The notes under the pieces were generated by a model. It was not told the origin of the DNA, did not search any database, and worked only from the letters and a program-made list of their open reading frames with translations. Shown here piece by piece: positions 9,039 to 17,566 of a stretch of DNA of 64,000 bases. Source of the stretch: Streptomyces sp. NRRL F-6676 (lineage in GTDB: Bacteria > Actinomycetota > Actinomycetes > Streptomycetales > Streptomycetaceae); assembly GCF_000725625.1 (NCBI RefSeq), contig NZ_KL647084.1, positions 46,745 to 110,744 of the forward strand. Reading direction: 5' to 3'. Every line of letters begins with the position of its first letter. Position 1 is the first letter of the stretch. The position numbers and the translations under genes were made by a program.

Positions 9039-9986
9039 TCAGACCGCTGTCTCGGTTCCTGCGGACCCGTCGGCTTCCTCGGGCCAGTACAGGCGCATCG
9101 GGTTGCCGACCAGGAGCCGGTACTGCTGGTCGGCGGTGGGCGCGAGGTGCGGGATGTGGTCGACGAGGAGTCCGTCGTCCGGCATGTGGCTCTTGAGGTT
9201 CGGGTGCGGCCAGTCGGTGCCCCACAGGACCCGGTCGGGGAACTCCTCGACCACACGGCGGCCGAAGGGCACCACGTCGGTGTACGCGTGCCGCTCGCCG
9301 TCGAGCGCGGCGGGGCCGGTGACGGTGAGCCGCTCGGGGCAGGTCACCTTCACCCAGACGTCGTTGCCGGCCACGAACCGCAGGAAGCCGGAGAACTCCG
9401 GCCCGTCCACCGGCCGGGTCACGTCCGGGCGCCCCATGTGGTCGATCACCAGCGGGGTGGGCAGCGCGCCGAAGAAGTCCGCGAGCTCGGGCAGGTCGGC
9501 GCTCTCGAAGTACAGCACGACGTGCCAGCCCAGCGGGGCGACCTTCTCGGCGATGGTGGCGAGGTCCTCCTTGGGCGCGGTGTCCACCAGCCGCCGCAGG
9601 AAGTTGAACCGTACGCCGCGCACGCCCGCCTCGTGCAGGTCGCGCAGCTCCTGCTCGGTGATGTCGGGGCGGACGGTGGCGACGCCGCGGGCCCGGCCGC
9701 CGGCCGCGCGTACGGCGTCGAGCATGGCGGAGTTGTCCGCGCCGTGACAGGTGGCCTGCACCAGGACGTTGCGCGAGACGCCCAGGTGGTCGCGGAGGGC
9801 GAACAGATCCGCCTTGCCGCCGTCGCAGGGGGTGTACTTCCGCTCGGCCGCGAAGGGGAACTCGGCCTGGGGTCCGAAGACATGGCAGTGCGTGTCGACC
9901 GTGCCGGGCGGCAGGGCGAACCGGGGCCGGGAGGGGCCGTGGTACCAGTCGAGCCAGCCGGGGGTCTTGGGGGAGAGGGTGCTCAT
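9039..9986 (-). CDS. ligI: 2-pyrone-4,6-dicarboxylate lactonase (LigI-type amidohydrolase)
   Basis: 315 aa. It belongs to the amidohydrolase-2 (TIM barrel) family. The HxH motif DTHCHVFG lies at 31-38, IDHMGRPD in the centre and LWGTDWPHPN near residue 245, which is the LigI/4-sulfomuconolactonase pattern. LigI hydrolyses 2-pyrone-4,6-dicarboxylate to 4-oxalomesaconate in the protocatechuate 4,5-cleavage pathway. The next step is LigJ, encoded directly upstream, which supports LigI over the sulfomuconolactone hydrolase alternative. It lies between ligJ and the MFS gene on one strand, consistent with an operon. Confidence 0.8.
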   Translation of the reverse strand: MSTLSPKTPGWLDWYHGPSRPRFALPPGTVDTHCHVFGPQAEFPFAAERKYTPCDGGKADLFALRDHLGVSRNVLVQATCHGADNSAMLDAVRAAGGRARGVATVRPDITEQELRDLHEAGVRGVRFNFLRRLVDTAPKEDLATIAEKVAPLGWHVVLYFESADLPELADFFGALPTPLVIDHMGRPDVTRPVDGPEFSGFLRFVAGNDVWVKVTCPERLTVTGPAALDGERHAYTDVVPFGRRVVEEFPDRVLWGTDWPHPNLKSHMPDDGLLVDHIPHLAPTADQQYRLLVGNPMRLYWPEEADGSAGTETAV

Positions 9987-10065
9987 GGGATCTCCGAATA
10001 AGGGGAGCGTCCTCGGCGGGAGCGGTGGGGGCGACGGGCCCGTCGGGGAGATGGTGCGGGGCGGT

Positions 10066-11094
10066 TCAGCGGCCCTGGCGCCGCAGCAGGGCGTCGAGCC
10101 GGGGGTAGACGGTGCGGGCGTTGTGCTCCCGCACGGCCGCGAGGTCCTCGGCGGGCAGCTTCGCGGCCTCGGCGTAGCGCCGGGTGTCGTCGAAGTGGAA
10201 CCCGGTGCAGGGGTCGACGGAGCGGACCGCGCCGATCATCTCCGAGGCGAACAGGATGTTCTTGGTGGGCACGACGTCGAGGAGCAGGTCGATACCGGGC
10301 TGGTGGTAGACGCAGGTGTCGAAGAAGACGTTGTTCAGCACGTGCTCCTCCAGCTCCGGCTTGCCCAGCGCCATCGCGAGCCCCCGGAAGCGGCCCCAGT
10401 GGTACGGGACGGCTCCGCCGCCGTGCGGGATGATCAGCTTCAGGGTCGGGAAGTCCTTGAACAGGTCGCCCTGGACGAGCTGCATGAACGCGGTGGTGTC
10501 CGCGTTGAGGTAGTGCGCGCCCGTGGTGTGGAACGCCGGGTTGACGCTGGTGCTGACGTGGATCATCGCCGGGATGTCGTACTCGGCCATCTTCTCGTAG
10601 AGGGGGTACCACGAGCGGTCCGTCAGCGGCGGGGCGGTCCAGTGGCCGCCGGAGGGGTCCGGGTTGAGGTTCAGCGCGACCGCGCCGTACTCCTCCACGC
10701 AGCGGGTCAGCTCCGGTACGCAGGTGGCGGGGTCGACGCCGGGGGACTGCGGGAGCATCGCGGCGGGGGCGAAGCGCTCGGGGTAGAGGGCGCTGACGCG
10801 GTGGCAGAGCTCGTTGCAGATCGCGGCCCACTGGGAGGAGGTGGCGAAGTCGCCCGTGTGGTGGGCCATGAAGGAGGCGCGCGGGGAGAAGACCGTCAGG
10901 TCGATGCCGCGCTCGTCCATCAGGCGGAGCTGGTTGGACTCGATGCTCTCGCGCAGCTCGTCGTCGCTGATGCGGAGGTCCGCGGCGGTGGGGGCGGGGA
11001 CGGCGGGGTCGGTGAGCGACGCGATCTGCCGGCCGCGCCAGGCCTCCAGGGCGGGCGGGGCGGTGGTGTAGTGACCGTGACAGTCGATGATCAT
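10066..11094 (-). CDS. ligJ: 4-oxalomesaconate hydratase (LigJ-type amidohydrolase)
   Basis: 342 aa. The N-terminus MIIDCHGHYTTAP with the HxH metal motif, the block SPRASFMAHHTGDF, NLNPDPSGGHWTAPPLTDR, and IPHGGGAVPYHWGRFRGLA match LigJ of the amidohydrolase superfamily closely. LigJ hydrates 4-oxalomesaconate to 4-carboxy-4-hydroxy-2-oxoadipate, late in protocatechuate and gallate degradation. It is the first gene of the ligJ-ligI-MFS unit. A promoter and palindromic operator lie 45-75 bp upstream. The ring-cleavage dioxygenase (LigAB) and the aldolase (LigK) are not in this window. Confidence 0.88.
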   Translation of the reverse strand: MIIDCHGHYTTAPPALEAWRGRQIASLTDPAVPAPTAADLRISDDELRESIESNQLRLMDERGIDLTVFSPRASFMAHHTGDFATSSQWAAICNELCHRVSALYPERFAPAAMLPQSPGVDPATCVPELTRCVEEYGAVALNLNPDPSGGHWTAPPLTDRSWYPLYEKMAEYDIPAMIHVSTSVNPAFHTTGAHYLNADTTAFMQLVQGDLFKDFPTLKLIIPHGGGAVPYHWGRFRGLAMALGKPELEEHVLNNVFFDTCVYHQPGIDLLLDVVPTKNILFASEMIGAVRSVDPCTGFHFDDTRRYAEAAKLPAEDLAAVREHNARTVYPRLDALLRRQGR

Positions 11095-11138
11095 CTGGGG
11101 GAGACCTCGGGAGGGGGAGGCGGGGTGATGTGTCCGCC

Positions 11139-11168
11139 AACCTAACCGCTGACGAAATTGTTGACAAT
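11139..11168 (-). promoter_or_regulatory. Promoter with overlapping GntR/FCD-type operator before ligJ
   Basis: On the minus strand TTGTCA (11167-11162) and TAGGTT (11144-11139) are 17 bp apart, a good promoter match that puts the start site about 40 bp before ligJ. The palindrome ATTGT-TG-ACAAT (11157-11168) covers the -35 box. Its TTGT-N2-ACAA core fits operators of FadR/FCD-type GntR regulators. Repression relieved by a pathway acid is the likely mode, but no such regulator gene is visible here. Confidence 0.6.
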
Positions 11169-11296
11169 CCCCTCACCCGCAAAAGATTGCGCGGCCCCGC
11201 GCCCCGGACAGGGGTACGGGGCTGCGTCGACCTGCGGCTCCGCCCCTTGAAGGGACGGGAAGGGCAGGGACGGCGGGGGCGGCGGGGTCCCGCCGG

Positions 11297-11857
11297 TCAC
11301 CCCCGCCCCCTTCGCGTCAACACGTCCCGCACCCGGTCCCACGGCCCCCACACCCTCGCGGCCACCTTCACCAGGGGCGCCGCGGACGGCGCCCCCACCC
11401 GCGGACGCGTAGGGGCCCGCGCCTCCACCTCCCGCACCTTCCCACCCAGCTCCCGCAACGTCCCCGGCGGACACATCGCCTCCAGCCGCGGAAACAGCCG
11501 CTGCTCCACCTCCACCACATGCCGCGTCACCTCGGTGACCAGCGGCAACAGCAACCGCCCGAACTCCTCGTCCGCCGCCTCCCGCTCCTCCAGCGCCGCC
11601 AGGATCTCCGCCACCCGCCGGTGCCCGGCCAGCTCCCGCTCCGCCCACCCGTCACCGTCCAGCACATGCCGCCGCACCGCCGGATACAGATACTCCTTCT
11701 CGGCCACCGCATGGCGTACGAGGACGATGCCGGCCCGCTCCACCAGGGTCTTCCGCTCGGCACTGCCGGGCGGGGCGGACCGGATGCGGTCGAACAGCCG
11801 CTGCACCTCCCGGTGGTCCGCCGTGAGTTCCTCGATGATCCCGCCGTGCTCGCCCAC
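11297..11857 (-). CDS. Hemerythrin HHE domain protein
   Basis: 186 aa from the GTG at 11857, placed 7 nt after GGAGGG. Residues 1-140 form a hemerythrin-like four-helix bundle with the expected metal ligands: LTADHREV, LVRHAVAEKEYLYP, LAGHRRV and TRHVVEVEQRLFPRLE. Such proteins bind a diiron centre and act in oxygen or redox sensing or storage. The last 25 residues are basic and end with DRVRDVLTRRG, a tail shared with the second hemerythrin at 53452. It is divergent from a cytochrome b gene, which fits an oxygen or respiration link. Function beyond the fold is not known. Confidence 0.85.
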   Translation of the reverse strand: MGEHGGIIEELTADHREVQRLFDRIRSAPPGSAERKTLVERAGIVLVRHAVAEKEYLYPAVRRHVLDGDGWAERELAGHRRVAEILAALEEREAADEEFGRLLLPLVTEVTRHVVEVEQRLFPRLEAMCPPGTLRELGGKVREVEARAPTRPRVGAPSAAPLVKVAARVWGPWDRVRDVLTRRGRG

Positions 11858-12127
11858 TGCCACTCCCTCCGAAGGAGACCGCCTGCGCCAGAAAGAGACC
11901 CGCACCCAAAAGCCACCGCACCAGAAACGGCACCCGTACCCAAGAGCCACCCGTACCGCTCGTCCCCGTGTGCCCTCACCCCGCCCCCGCCATGCGGCCC
12001 CCGCACCGCCGTCGCCCGATCGGGATTGAAAGCCGTGGCCCCCGGGTACCCCCGGGCCTGCCGCGCGGACCGGTCGGCCGGGCGTGCGCGAAGGACGGCA
12101 TCGAGGCGGAGGGAGCGTGGTGCGGGC

Positions 12128-13768
12128 ATGCTGCTGGGGCGACGGAGGGCCAGAGCCGAGGCGAGGGCCCGACAGGGCGCCTTCCGGACCTATGTGGTCG
12201 TGGACCGCCGTACACCCGTGTCCGAGCTGGCCGGACAGCTGCTGCGCAAGGCCTTCCCCGACCACTGGTCCTTCCTGCTGGGCGAGATCGCCCTCTACAG
12301 CTTCGTGCTGCTGGTCATCACCGGCACGTTCCTGACCCTGTTCTTCGACCCCAGCCTCGCCGAGGTGCCCTACCGGGGCTCGTACGAGCCGTTGCAGGGT
12401 CTGCTGGTCTCCAAGGCGTACGAGTCGACGCTGCACATCAGCTTCGACGTGCGCGGCGGTCTGCTGATCCGGCAGATGCACCACTGGGCGGCGCTCGTCT
12501 TCGTCGCCGCCATCGGCGTGCACATGCTGCGGATCTTCTTCACCGGCGCGTTCCGCAGGCCCCGCGAGACCAACTGGCTCGTCGGCGTGACGCTGTTCCT
12601 GCTCGCCCTCCTGGAGGGCTTCTGCGGCTACTCGCTCCCCGACGACCTGCTCTCCGGCACCGGCCTGCGCACCGCGTACTCCATCGTGCAGTCGATCCCG
12701 GTCGTCGGGACCTATCTCGCCTTCTTCCTGTGGGGCGGCCAGTACCCGGGGGAGGCGATCGACCGGCGGCTCTACATCGTGCACGTGCTCTTCGTGCCCG
12801 GACTGCTGGCGGCACTGATCGTGCTGCACCTGATCATGGTCGTCTACCTCAAGCACACCCAGTGGTCCGGCAAGGGCAAGACCAACCGCAACGTGGTGGG
12901 CAAGCCGCTCTTCCCCGTCTACACCGCCAAGTCCATCGGTCTGAACTTCATGGTCTTCGGCCTGATCGCCGGGATGAGCGCGGTCGCGCAGATCAACCCG
13001 ATCTGGACCTACGGCCCCTTCCGCGCCGACCAGGTCTCCACCGACGCCCAGCCCGACTGGTACGTCGGCTTCCTGGAGGGCGCGCTGCGGTTGATGCCCG
13101 GCGTCGAGTGGAACGTGGCCGGGCACACCTTCATGTGGAACGTCTTCCTGCCGGCGGTGGTGCTGCCCACCCTGCTGTTCCTCGTGCTGTACCTCTATCC
13201 GTTCTTCGAACGCTGGGTGACCGGCGACATCGTGGAGCACCACCTGTGCGACCGGCCCCGCGACCGGCCCGTCCGAACCGGCCTCGGCGTCGCGGCCATC
13301 GTCTGGTACGCGGTGCTTCTCCTGGCCGGCGGCAACGATGTGATCGCCACCGAGTTCCGGATCTCCGTCAACCTGCTGACCTGGATCTTCCGGGCCCTGC
13401 TGTTCATCGGCCCGGTCGTCGCCTTCATGGTCACCAGGCGGGTCTGTCTCGCGCTCCAGCGCCACGAGCGGCAGCTCCTGGAGGAGGGGGAGGAGACCGG
13501 ACAGGTCCAGCAGGACGTGGCCGGCGGGATGAGCGAGACCCACCAACCGCTGGAGTCGGAGGAGCGCTACCGGCTGCTGGTGCGGGAGATCCCGCTGCCC
13601 CTGGAGAAGCCCGGGCCGGGCGCGCCGCTGCGCGAGCGGCTGCGGGCCGCGCTCAGCACCTGGTACTACAAGGACCGGGTCGAGCTGCCCACCACCGACG
13701 AGGAGCGCTTGCAGATCGCCGGCCGCACGGCCGACCCGGTCGCGGGCGGACCAGGGGGAGAGGACTGA
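12128..13768 (+). CDS. qcrB: Cytochrome b subunit of a bc1-type complex (QcrB paralogue)
   Basis: 546 aa. It has the cytochrome b fold: helices with QMHHWAALVFVAAIGVHMLRIFF and RRLYIVHVLFVPGLLAALIVLHL carry the paired heme-b histidines, and a C-terminal extension follows as in actinobacterial QcrB. QcrB oxidises menaquinol in the bc1 complex. The usual partners qcrC (diheme cytochrome c) and qcrA (Rieske) are absent here, so this looks like a second, unlinked copy. It may replace the housekeeping subunit under some condition, near the ctaD/ctaF copies at 15.3-17.4 kb. The ATG at 12128 has a GGAGGGAG box 12 nt upstream, which is rather far. Confidence 0.85.
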   Translation: MLLGRRRARAEARARQGAFRTYVVVDRRTPVSELAGQLLRKAFPDHWSFLLGEIALYSFVLLVITGTFLTLFFDPSLAEVPYRGSYEPLQGLLVSKAYESTLHISFDVRGGLLIRQMHHWAALVFVAAIGVHMLRIFFTGAFRRPRETNWLVGVTLFLLALLEGFCGYSLPDDLLSGTGLRTAYSIVQSIPVVGTYLAFFLWGGQYPGEAIDRRLYIVHVLFVPGLLAALIVLHLIMVVYLKHTQWSGKGKTNRNVVGKPLFPVYTAKSIGLNFMVFGLIAGMSAVAQINPIWTYGPFRADQVSTDAQPDWYVGFLEGALRLMPGVEWNVAGHTFMWNVFLPAVVLPTLLFLVLYLYPFFERWVTGDIVEHHLCDRPRDRPVRTGLGVAAIVWYAVLLLAGGNDVIATEFRISVNLLTWIFRALLFIGPVVAFMVTRRVCLALQRHERQLLEEGEETGQVQQDVAGGMSETHQPLESEERYRLLVREIPLPLEKPGPGAPLRERLRAALSTWYYKDRVELPTTDEERLQIAGRTADPVAGGPGGED

Positions 13769-13873
13769 CGCTCTCCCGGGCATACGACCGGGCATACGAC
13801 GCGGGGCCGGCGTGACCGGGGCGGACGGGGTGTCCGCGGGTCGCGCCGGCCCTGAGCCGGTTCGGGGGAACGG

Positions 13874-14389
13874 TTACCGGGGCTGATGCTGCTTGCGCTT
13901 GTTCATGCCGACCGTCAACCCCATGGCGGCCAGCCCCAGCAACGCGGTGACAGCACCCGTCACCACATTGCTCCAGATGGCGCCGGTCCGTGCGGTGTGA
14001 CCGGCGGTGACCACCCAGGGGGAGATCAACAGCCAGACACCGAGCGGCACGAGCACCCACGCCATGCGGAGCATGCGCTCCGGAGCCAGGGTGAGGCCGA
14101 GGGCGATCAGGGAGATGGCCAACCCGACGATCAGGTTGTTCGTGCGGAGGTTGGGCGCGGTGAACGAGTAGTGGATCACCCAGGGCGAGATGGCCGCGTA
14201 GAGGCCCGCCATGAGGATCAGCCCCTCGAGGGCGATCGCCCGGCCGCTGGACCCGGTCCGCTCGAGACGTGCGCGCATCTCGGCGATCTCGGGGTGCGTC
14301 GACATGTCCGAGTGCGAGCCCATCTCGGGGTGCGTCTGCATGCTGCCCTGGCGCGCTCCCGGCCCGTTGGAGTGCTGCGGATACGACAT
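13874..14389 (-). CDS. SPW repeat membrane protein
   Basis: 171 aa. The N-terminal 50 residues are polar and His/Met-rich. They are followed by four predicted membrane helices. The Ser-Pro-Trp signature of the SPW family occurs twice (AAISPWVIHY and LLISPWVVTAG). The family is common in actinobacteria and has no known reaction. GGAG lies about 9 nt before the ATG. It is downstream of, and in the same direction as, the PepSY lipoprotein and cytochrome oxidase genes, separated by an AT-rich gap (14440-14480) that may hold its own promoter. Confidence 0.8.
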   Translation of the reverse strand: MSYPQHSNGPGARQGSMQTHPEMGSHSDMSTHPEIAEMRARLERTGSSGRAIALEGLILMAGLYAAISPWVIHYSFTAPNLRTNNLIVGLAISLIALGLTLAPERMLRMAWVLVPLGVWLLISPWVVTAGHTARTGAIWSNVVTGAVTALLGLAAMGLTVGMNKRKQHQPR

Positions 14390-14509
14390 GACTGTCGTCT
14401 CCTCTCCGTATGGAGGTCTTTGCTCTGTGACCGTGGAGTGCCCCTGTTCGGGTGATTTATGCCCTTTTTATCTCATCTTTGGTCCTGCCGGCCGGAGACC
14501 GGCCCCCGG

Positions 14510-15211
14510 TCAGGGCGAGGGCCGGTCCGGGGCCGGTGTGGAGGGCGGTGCGGTCGGCAGTTCCGGCGGCGAGACCGGGGGCAGGGTGGGCAGCGGAGTC
14601 GACGGCGGGGCCACGGTCGGGGTGGCCGCCGGTCCGCCCTTCTCGCTGGTCAGCACCTCGCCGGTGACCGCGTCCACCTGGTAGGTGCTCAGGTCGTCCT
14701 GGTGGATCTCGGCGACGGTGATCCGCCACACCGTCGCGTCGTCCTTGCCGTCGGTCAGCTCGATCTGGGTGACCTTGCCGAAGTACGGCTCCTTGATCTT
14801 CTCCACGGCCTCCGAGGGCAGCAGCTCGGCATGGGCGAGGAGGCCGGCCACCCGTGACTTCGCCGCGGCGCTCTGCCCGGCCGGGACCTCCTCGCCCAGC
14901 ACCCGGCCCTGCGTGGCGTCCATGCGGACCTCGTGCACGGTCCCGTCGGACGTGGCGACCCTGCCGTACCAGACGGGCACCGGCTCGTCGGCGCCGCGCA
15001 GGCTCATGGAGTACGGCTCGCTGTCCGGCACCTCGTGCTCCGCCTTCGTGAAGGCCTCGTCGTAGGGGAACTCGACCTGGGTCAGCACCTCGGTGGGCGG
15101 GGCAAGCCGGTAGTCGGTGCACCCCGTCAGGGTCACGCCCGCGAGCAGCAGGGCGAGGAGCCCGCCCGGACCGCGGCGGCGTGCGGCCCGGGGGCGCGGG
15201 CTGCGCTGCAT
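14510..15211 (-). CDS. PepSY-domain lipoprotein
   Basis: 233 aa. A basic N-terminus and hydrophobic stretch end in the lipobox LTGC (about residue 30), so the protein is probably a lipoprotein on the outer face of the membrane. The body contains PepSY-like segments, including VWRITVAEIHQDDLSTYQVDAVTGEVL. The C-terminus is a Pro/Ser/Thr-rich tail. PepSY domains often modulate proteases or occur in membrane redox modules; here the neighbours are ctaF and ctaD. AAAGGA lies 8 nt before the ATG. The exact role is unknown. Confidence 0.75.
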   Translation of the reverse strand: MQRSPRPRAARRRGPGGLLALLLAGVTLTGCTDYRLAPPTEVLTQVEFPYDEAFTKAEHEVPDSEPYSMSLRGADEPVPVWYGRVATSDGTVHEVRMDATQGRVLGEEVPAGQSAAAKSRVAGLLAHAELLPSEAVEKIKEPYFGKVTQIELTDGKDDATVWRITVAEIHQDDLSTYQVDAVTGEVLTSEKGGPAATPTVAPPSTPLPTLPPVSPPELPTAPPSTPAPDRPSP

Positions 15212-15252
15212 GGGAGACGTCCTTTCTCGGGGGTGCTCTGCCGGTCCCGGGT

Positions 15253-15286
15253 GCCCGGCCGGTGCGCGGCGCGCGGCCGGCCGGGC
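15253..15286 (-). terminator. Hairpin downstream of ctaF
   Basis: A perfect 10-bp inverted repeat GCCCGGCCGG / CCGGCCGGGC (15253-15262 and 15277-15286) with a 14-nt loop starts 6 bp after the ctaF stop codon. It may end or attenuate the ctaD-ctaF transcript before the PepSY gene. Confidence 0.5.
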
Positions 15287-15291
15287 TTCCG

Positions 15292-15684
15292 TCAGGCGCT
15301 GTCCCGGCCGAGGTACTGGAACGCGAGCCCGAAGACGCCGCTGCCGGCGATGCCGACGCCCAGCAGGGCGAGCCAGGCGTGGTAGACGACGCCGATGGCG
15401 AGGACCGTGACGCCCAGGGCGGTGACGACCGGGTAGGGACTGTGCGGCGGGAAGAAGTCGACCGGGCCGCCGCGCTCGCGGATCTCGGAGTCCGGGCGGT
15501 CCTCCGGGCGCAGCCCCTTGCGCCGGTAGTTGACCATCGAGAAGAACGCGATGATCGCGGCCATGAGGCAGGAGACCAGCAGGGCGACCGTCCCGGCCGG
15601 CTCCCGCGAGAACCATCCGTAGGCGGTGGCGGTGACCAGGAAGAACAGCGACACACCGGCGAAGAGATAGGCCTCGTGCTTCAT
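15292..15684 (-). CDS. ctaF: Actinobacterial cytochrome c oxidase subunit IV
   Basis: 130 aa with four hydrophobic helices. It begins [19 protein letters not shown] and contains the conserved loop [19 protein letters not shown] seen in CtaF. This small subunit is specific to the actinobacterial aa3 oxidase. Its ATG overlaps the ctaD stop by 4 nt (ATGA), so the two are translationally coupled. Subunits II and III are missing from the neighbourhood, so the pair must assemble with subunits encoded elsewhere. Confidence 0.88.
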   Translation of the reverse strand: MKHEAYLFAGVSLFFLVTATAYGWFSREPAGTVALLVSCLMAAIIAFFSMVNYRRKGLRPEDRPDSEIRERGGPVDFFPPHSPYPVVTALGVTVLAIGVVYHAWLALLGVGIAGSGVFGLAFQYLGRDSA

Positions 15685-17399
15685 TTGCTCTGCCCCTTCA
15701 GCGTGTCGGGCGTCGGTTCGATCTCGCCGCGCGCCTCCGGGTTCAGATACCGCTTGAACTCCGGGTGGTGCAGGTCGAAGGCGGGGGAGTCGGACCGTAC
15801 GCGGGGAATGGCGTCGAAGTTGTGCCGCGGCGGCGGGCAGGAGGTCGCCCACTCCAGTGAGCGGCCGTACCCCCAGGGGTCGTCGACCTCCACCTTCGGG
15901 GCGTACTGCGCGGTCTTCCAGACGTTGTAGAGGAACGGCAGCGTCGACAGGCCCAGCAGGAAGGCGCCGATGGAGGAGATGGTGTTGAGGTCGGTGAAAC
16001 CGTCGGCGGCCAGATAGTCGGCGTAGCGGCGCGGCATGCCCATCTCGCCGAGCCAGTGCTGGACCAGGAACGTCATCTGGAAGCCGACGAACAGCGTCCA
16101 GAAGTGGATCTTCCCCAGCCGTTCGTCGAGCATCTTCCCGGTCAGCTTCGGCCACCAGAAGTACAGCCCGCCGAAGAGCGAGAACACGATCGTGCCGAAC
16201 AGCACGTAGTGCAGATGGGCGACGACGAAGTAACTGTCGGTCAGATGGAAGTCCAGCGCCGGGGAGGCCACCAGGACGCCGCTGAGCCCGCCGAGCAGGA
16301 ACGTCACCAGGAAGCCCAGCGACCACAGCATCGGCGTCTCGAACGACAGGCTGCCGTGCCACATCGTGCCGATCCAGTTGAAGAACTTCACCCCGGTGGG
16401 GATGGCGATGAGGAACGACATCAACGAGAAGAACGGCAGCAGCACCCCGCCGGTGGCGAACATGTGGTGCGCCCACACGGTCGCCGACAGCATGGTGATC
16501 GCGATGGTCGCGCCCACCATGCCGACGTACCCGAACACGGGTTTCCGGCTGAAGACGGGGATGATCTCCGTGACGACGCCGAAGAACGGCAGCGCCACGA
16601 TGTAGACCTCCGGATGGCCGAAGAACCAGAACAGGTGCTGCCAGAGCAGGGCGCCGCCGGTGGCCGAGTCGTAGATGTGGGCGCCGAACTCACGGTCGAT
16701 CACCAGGGCGAGCAGGGCGGCGGTGAGCACCGGAAAGGCCAGCAGCGCCAGGATCGAGGTGAACAGGATGTTCCAGGTGAAGATCGGCATCCGGAACATC
16801 GTCATGCCGGGGGCCCGCAGGCACAGGATCGTGGCGATGAAGTTGACCGAGCCCAGCGTGGTGCTCAGCCCCGCCACCACCAGCCCCATCGCCCACAGCG
16901 ACCCGCCCGCCCCGGGGCTCTCCACGGCGCTGTTCAGCGGCGCGTAGGCGAACCAGCCGAAGGGCGCCGCGCCCTCGGAGGTGAGGAAGCCGGAGAGCAC
17001 GGTCAGACCGCCGAACAGGAACAGCCAGTACGTCAGCGCGTTGAGCCGGGGGAAGGCGACGTCGGGGGCACCGATCTGAAGCGGCATGATCGCGTTGGCG
17101 AGCCCGGCGAACGTGGGCGTCGCGAACAGCAGCATCATGATCGTGCCGTGGATCGTGAAGAGCTGGTTGTACTGGTGCTCGGTCACGATCTGCAATCCGG
17201 GCCGGGCCAGTTCGGCGCGCATCATCATCGCCAGCAGGCCGGCGAGGAGGAAGAAGGAGAACGACGTGACCAGGTACAGGTTGCCGATCTTCTTGTGATC
17301 GGTGGTGGTGAGATAGTCCCGGACCCGCTCACCCACCGAGATCCGGGGATTCTGGTCCGCCTCCACCGGCTTGGCCGGCCCGGGGTGAGTCTGCGACAT
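15681..17399 (-). CDS. ctaD: Cytochrome c oxidase subunit I (aa3 type)
   Basis: 572 aa from the ATG at 17399, with GGAGG about 6 nt upstream. It is a 12-helix heme-copper oxidase with all core ligands visible: the active-site HPEVY (crosslinked His and Tyr), the CuB pair [15 protein letters not shown] for the hemes, and TGVKFFNW with the K-channel Lys. It reduces O2 to water and pumps protons. It is coupled to ctaF by a 4-nt overlap. As ctaC and ctaE are not adjacent, this is probably a second copy rather than the main cta operon. Confidence 0.93.
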   Translation of the reverse strand: MSQTHPGPAKPVEADQNPRISVGERVRDYLTTTDHKKIGNLYLVTSFSFFLLAGLLAMMMRAELARPGLQIVTEHQYNQLFTIHGTIMMLLFATPTFAGLANAIMPLQIGAPDVAFPRLNALTYWLFLFGGLTVLSGFLTSEGAAPFGWFAYAPLNSAVESPGAGGSLWAMGLVVAGLSTTLGSVNFIATILCLRAPGMTMFRMPIFTWNILFTSILALLAFPVLTAALLALVIDREFGAHIYDSATGGALLWQHLFWFFGHPEVYIVALPFFGVVTEIIPVFSRKPVFGYVGMVGATIAITMLSATVWAHHMFATGGVLLPFFSLMSFLIAIPTGVKFFNWIGTMWHGSLSFETPMLWSLGFLVTFLLGGLSGVLVASPALDFHLTDSYFVVAHLHYVLFGTIVFSLFGGLYFWWPKLTGKMLDERLGKIHFWTLFVGFQMTFLVQHWLGEMGMPRRYADYLAADGFTDLNTISSIGAFLLGLSTLPFLYNVWKTAQYAPKVEVDDPWGYGRSLEWATSCPPPRHNFDAIPRVRSDSPAFDLHHPEFKRYLNPEARGEIEPTPDTLKGQSK

Positions 17400-17566
17400 G
17401 TACGCCCTCCGACGCGCGCTGTACCGACGGAGCCGTTCTCCGGCAGGAACGGGGGCGGAGTAGCCCCCGCGGCGTGTTGCTAAACCCCGCGCGCACGGAC
17501 CGGATGCCGCCGGGCCCCGGGCCTGTCCAGGGACGCCGCCGGCGTGCACGCGCGCCGGGGCCGCCG

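Noticed and set aside
12030..12062. GC-rich partial palindrome GGCCCCCGGGTACCCCCGGGCC-like upstream of qcrB
   Set aside because: The arms do not match exactly and such CCCGGG-rich strings are frequent in this base composition.
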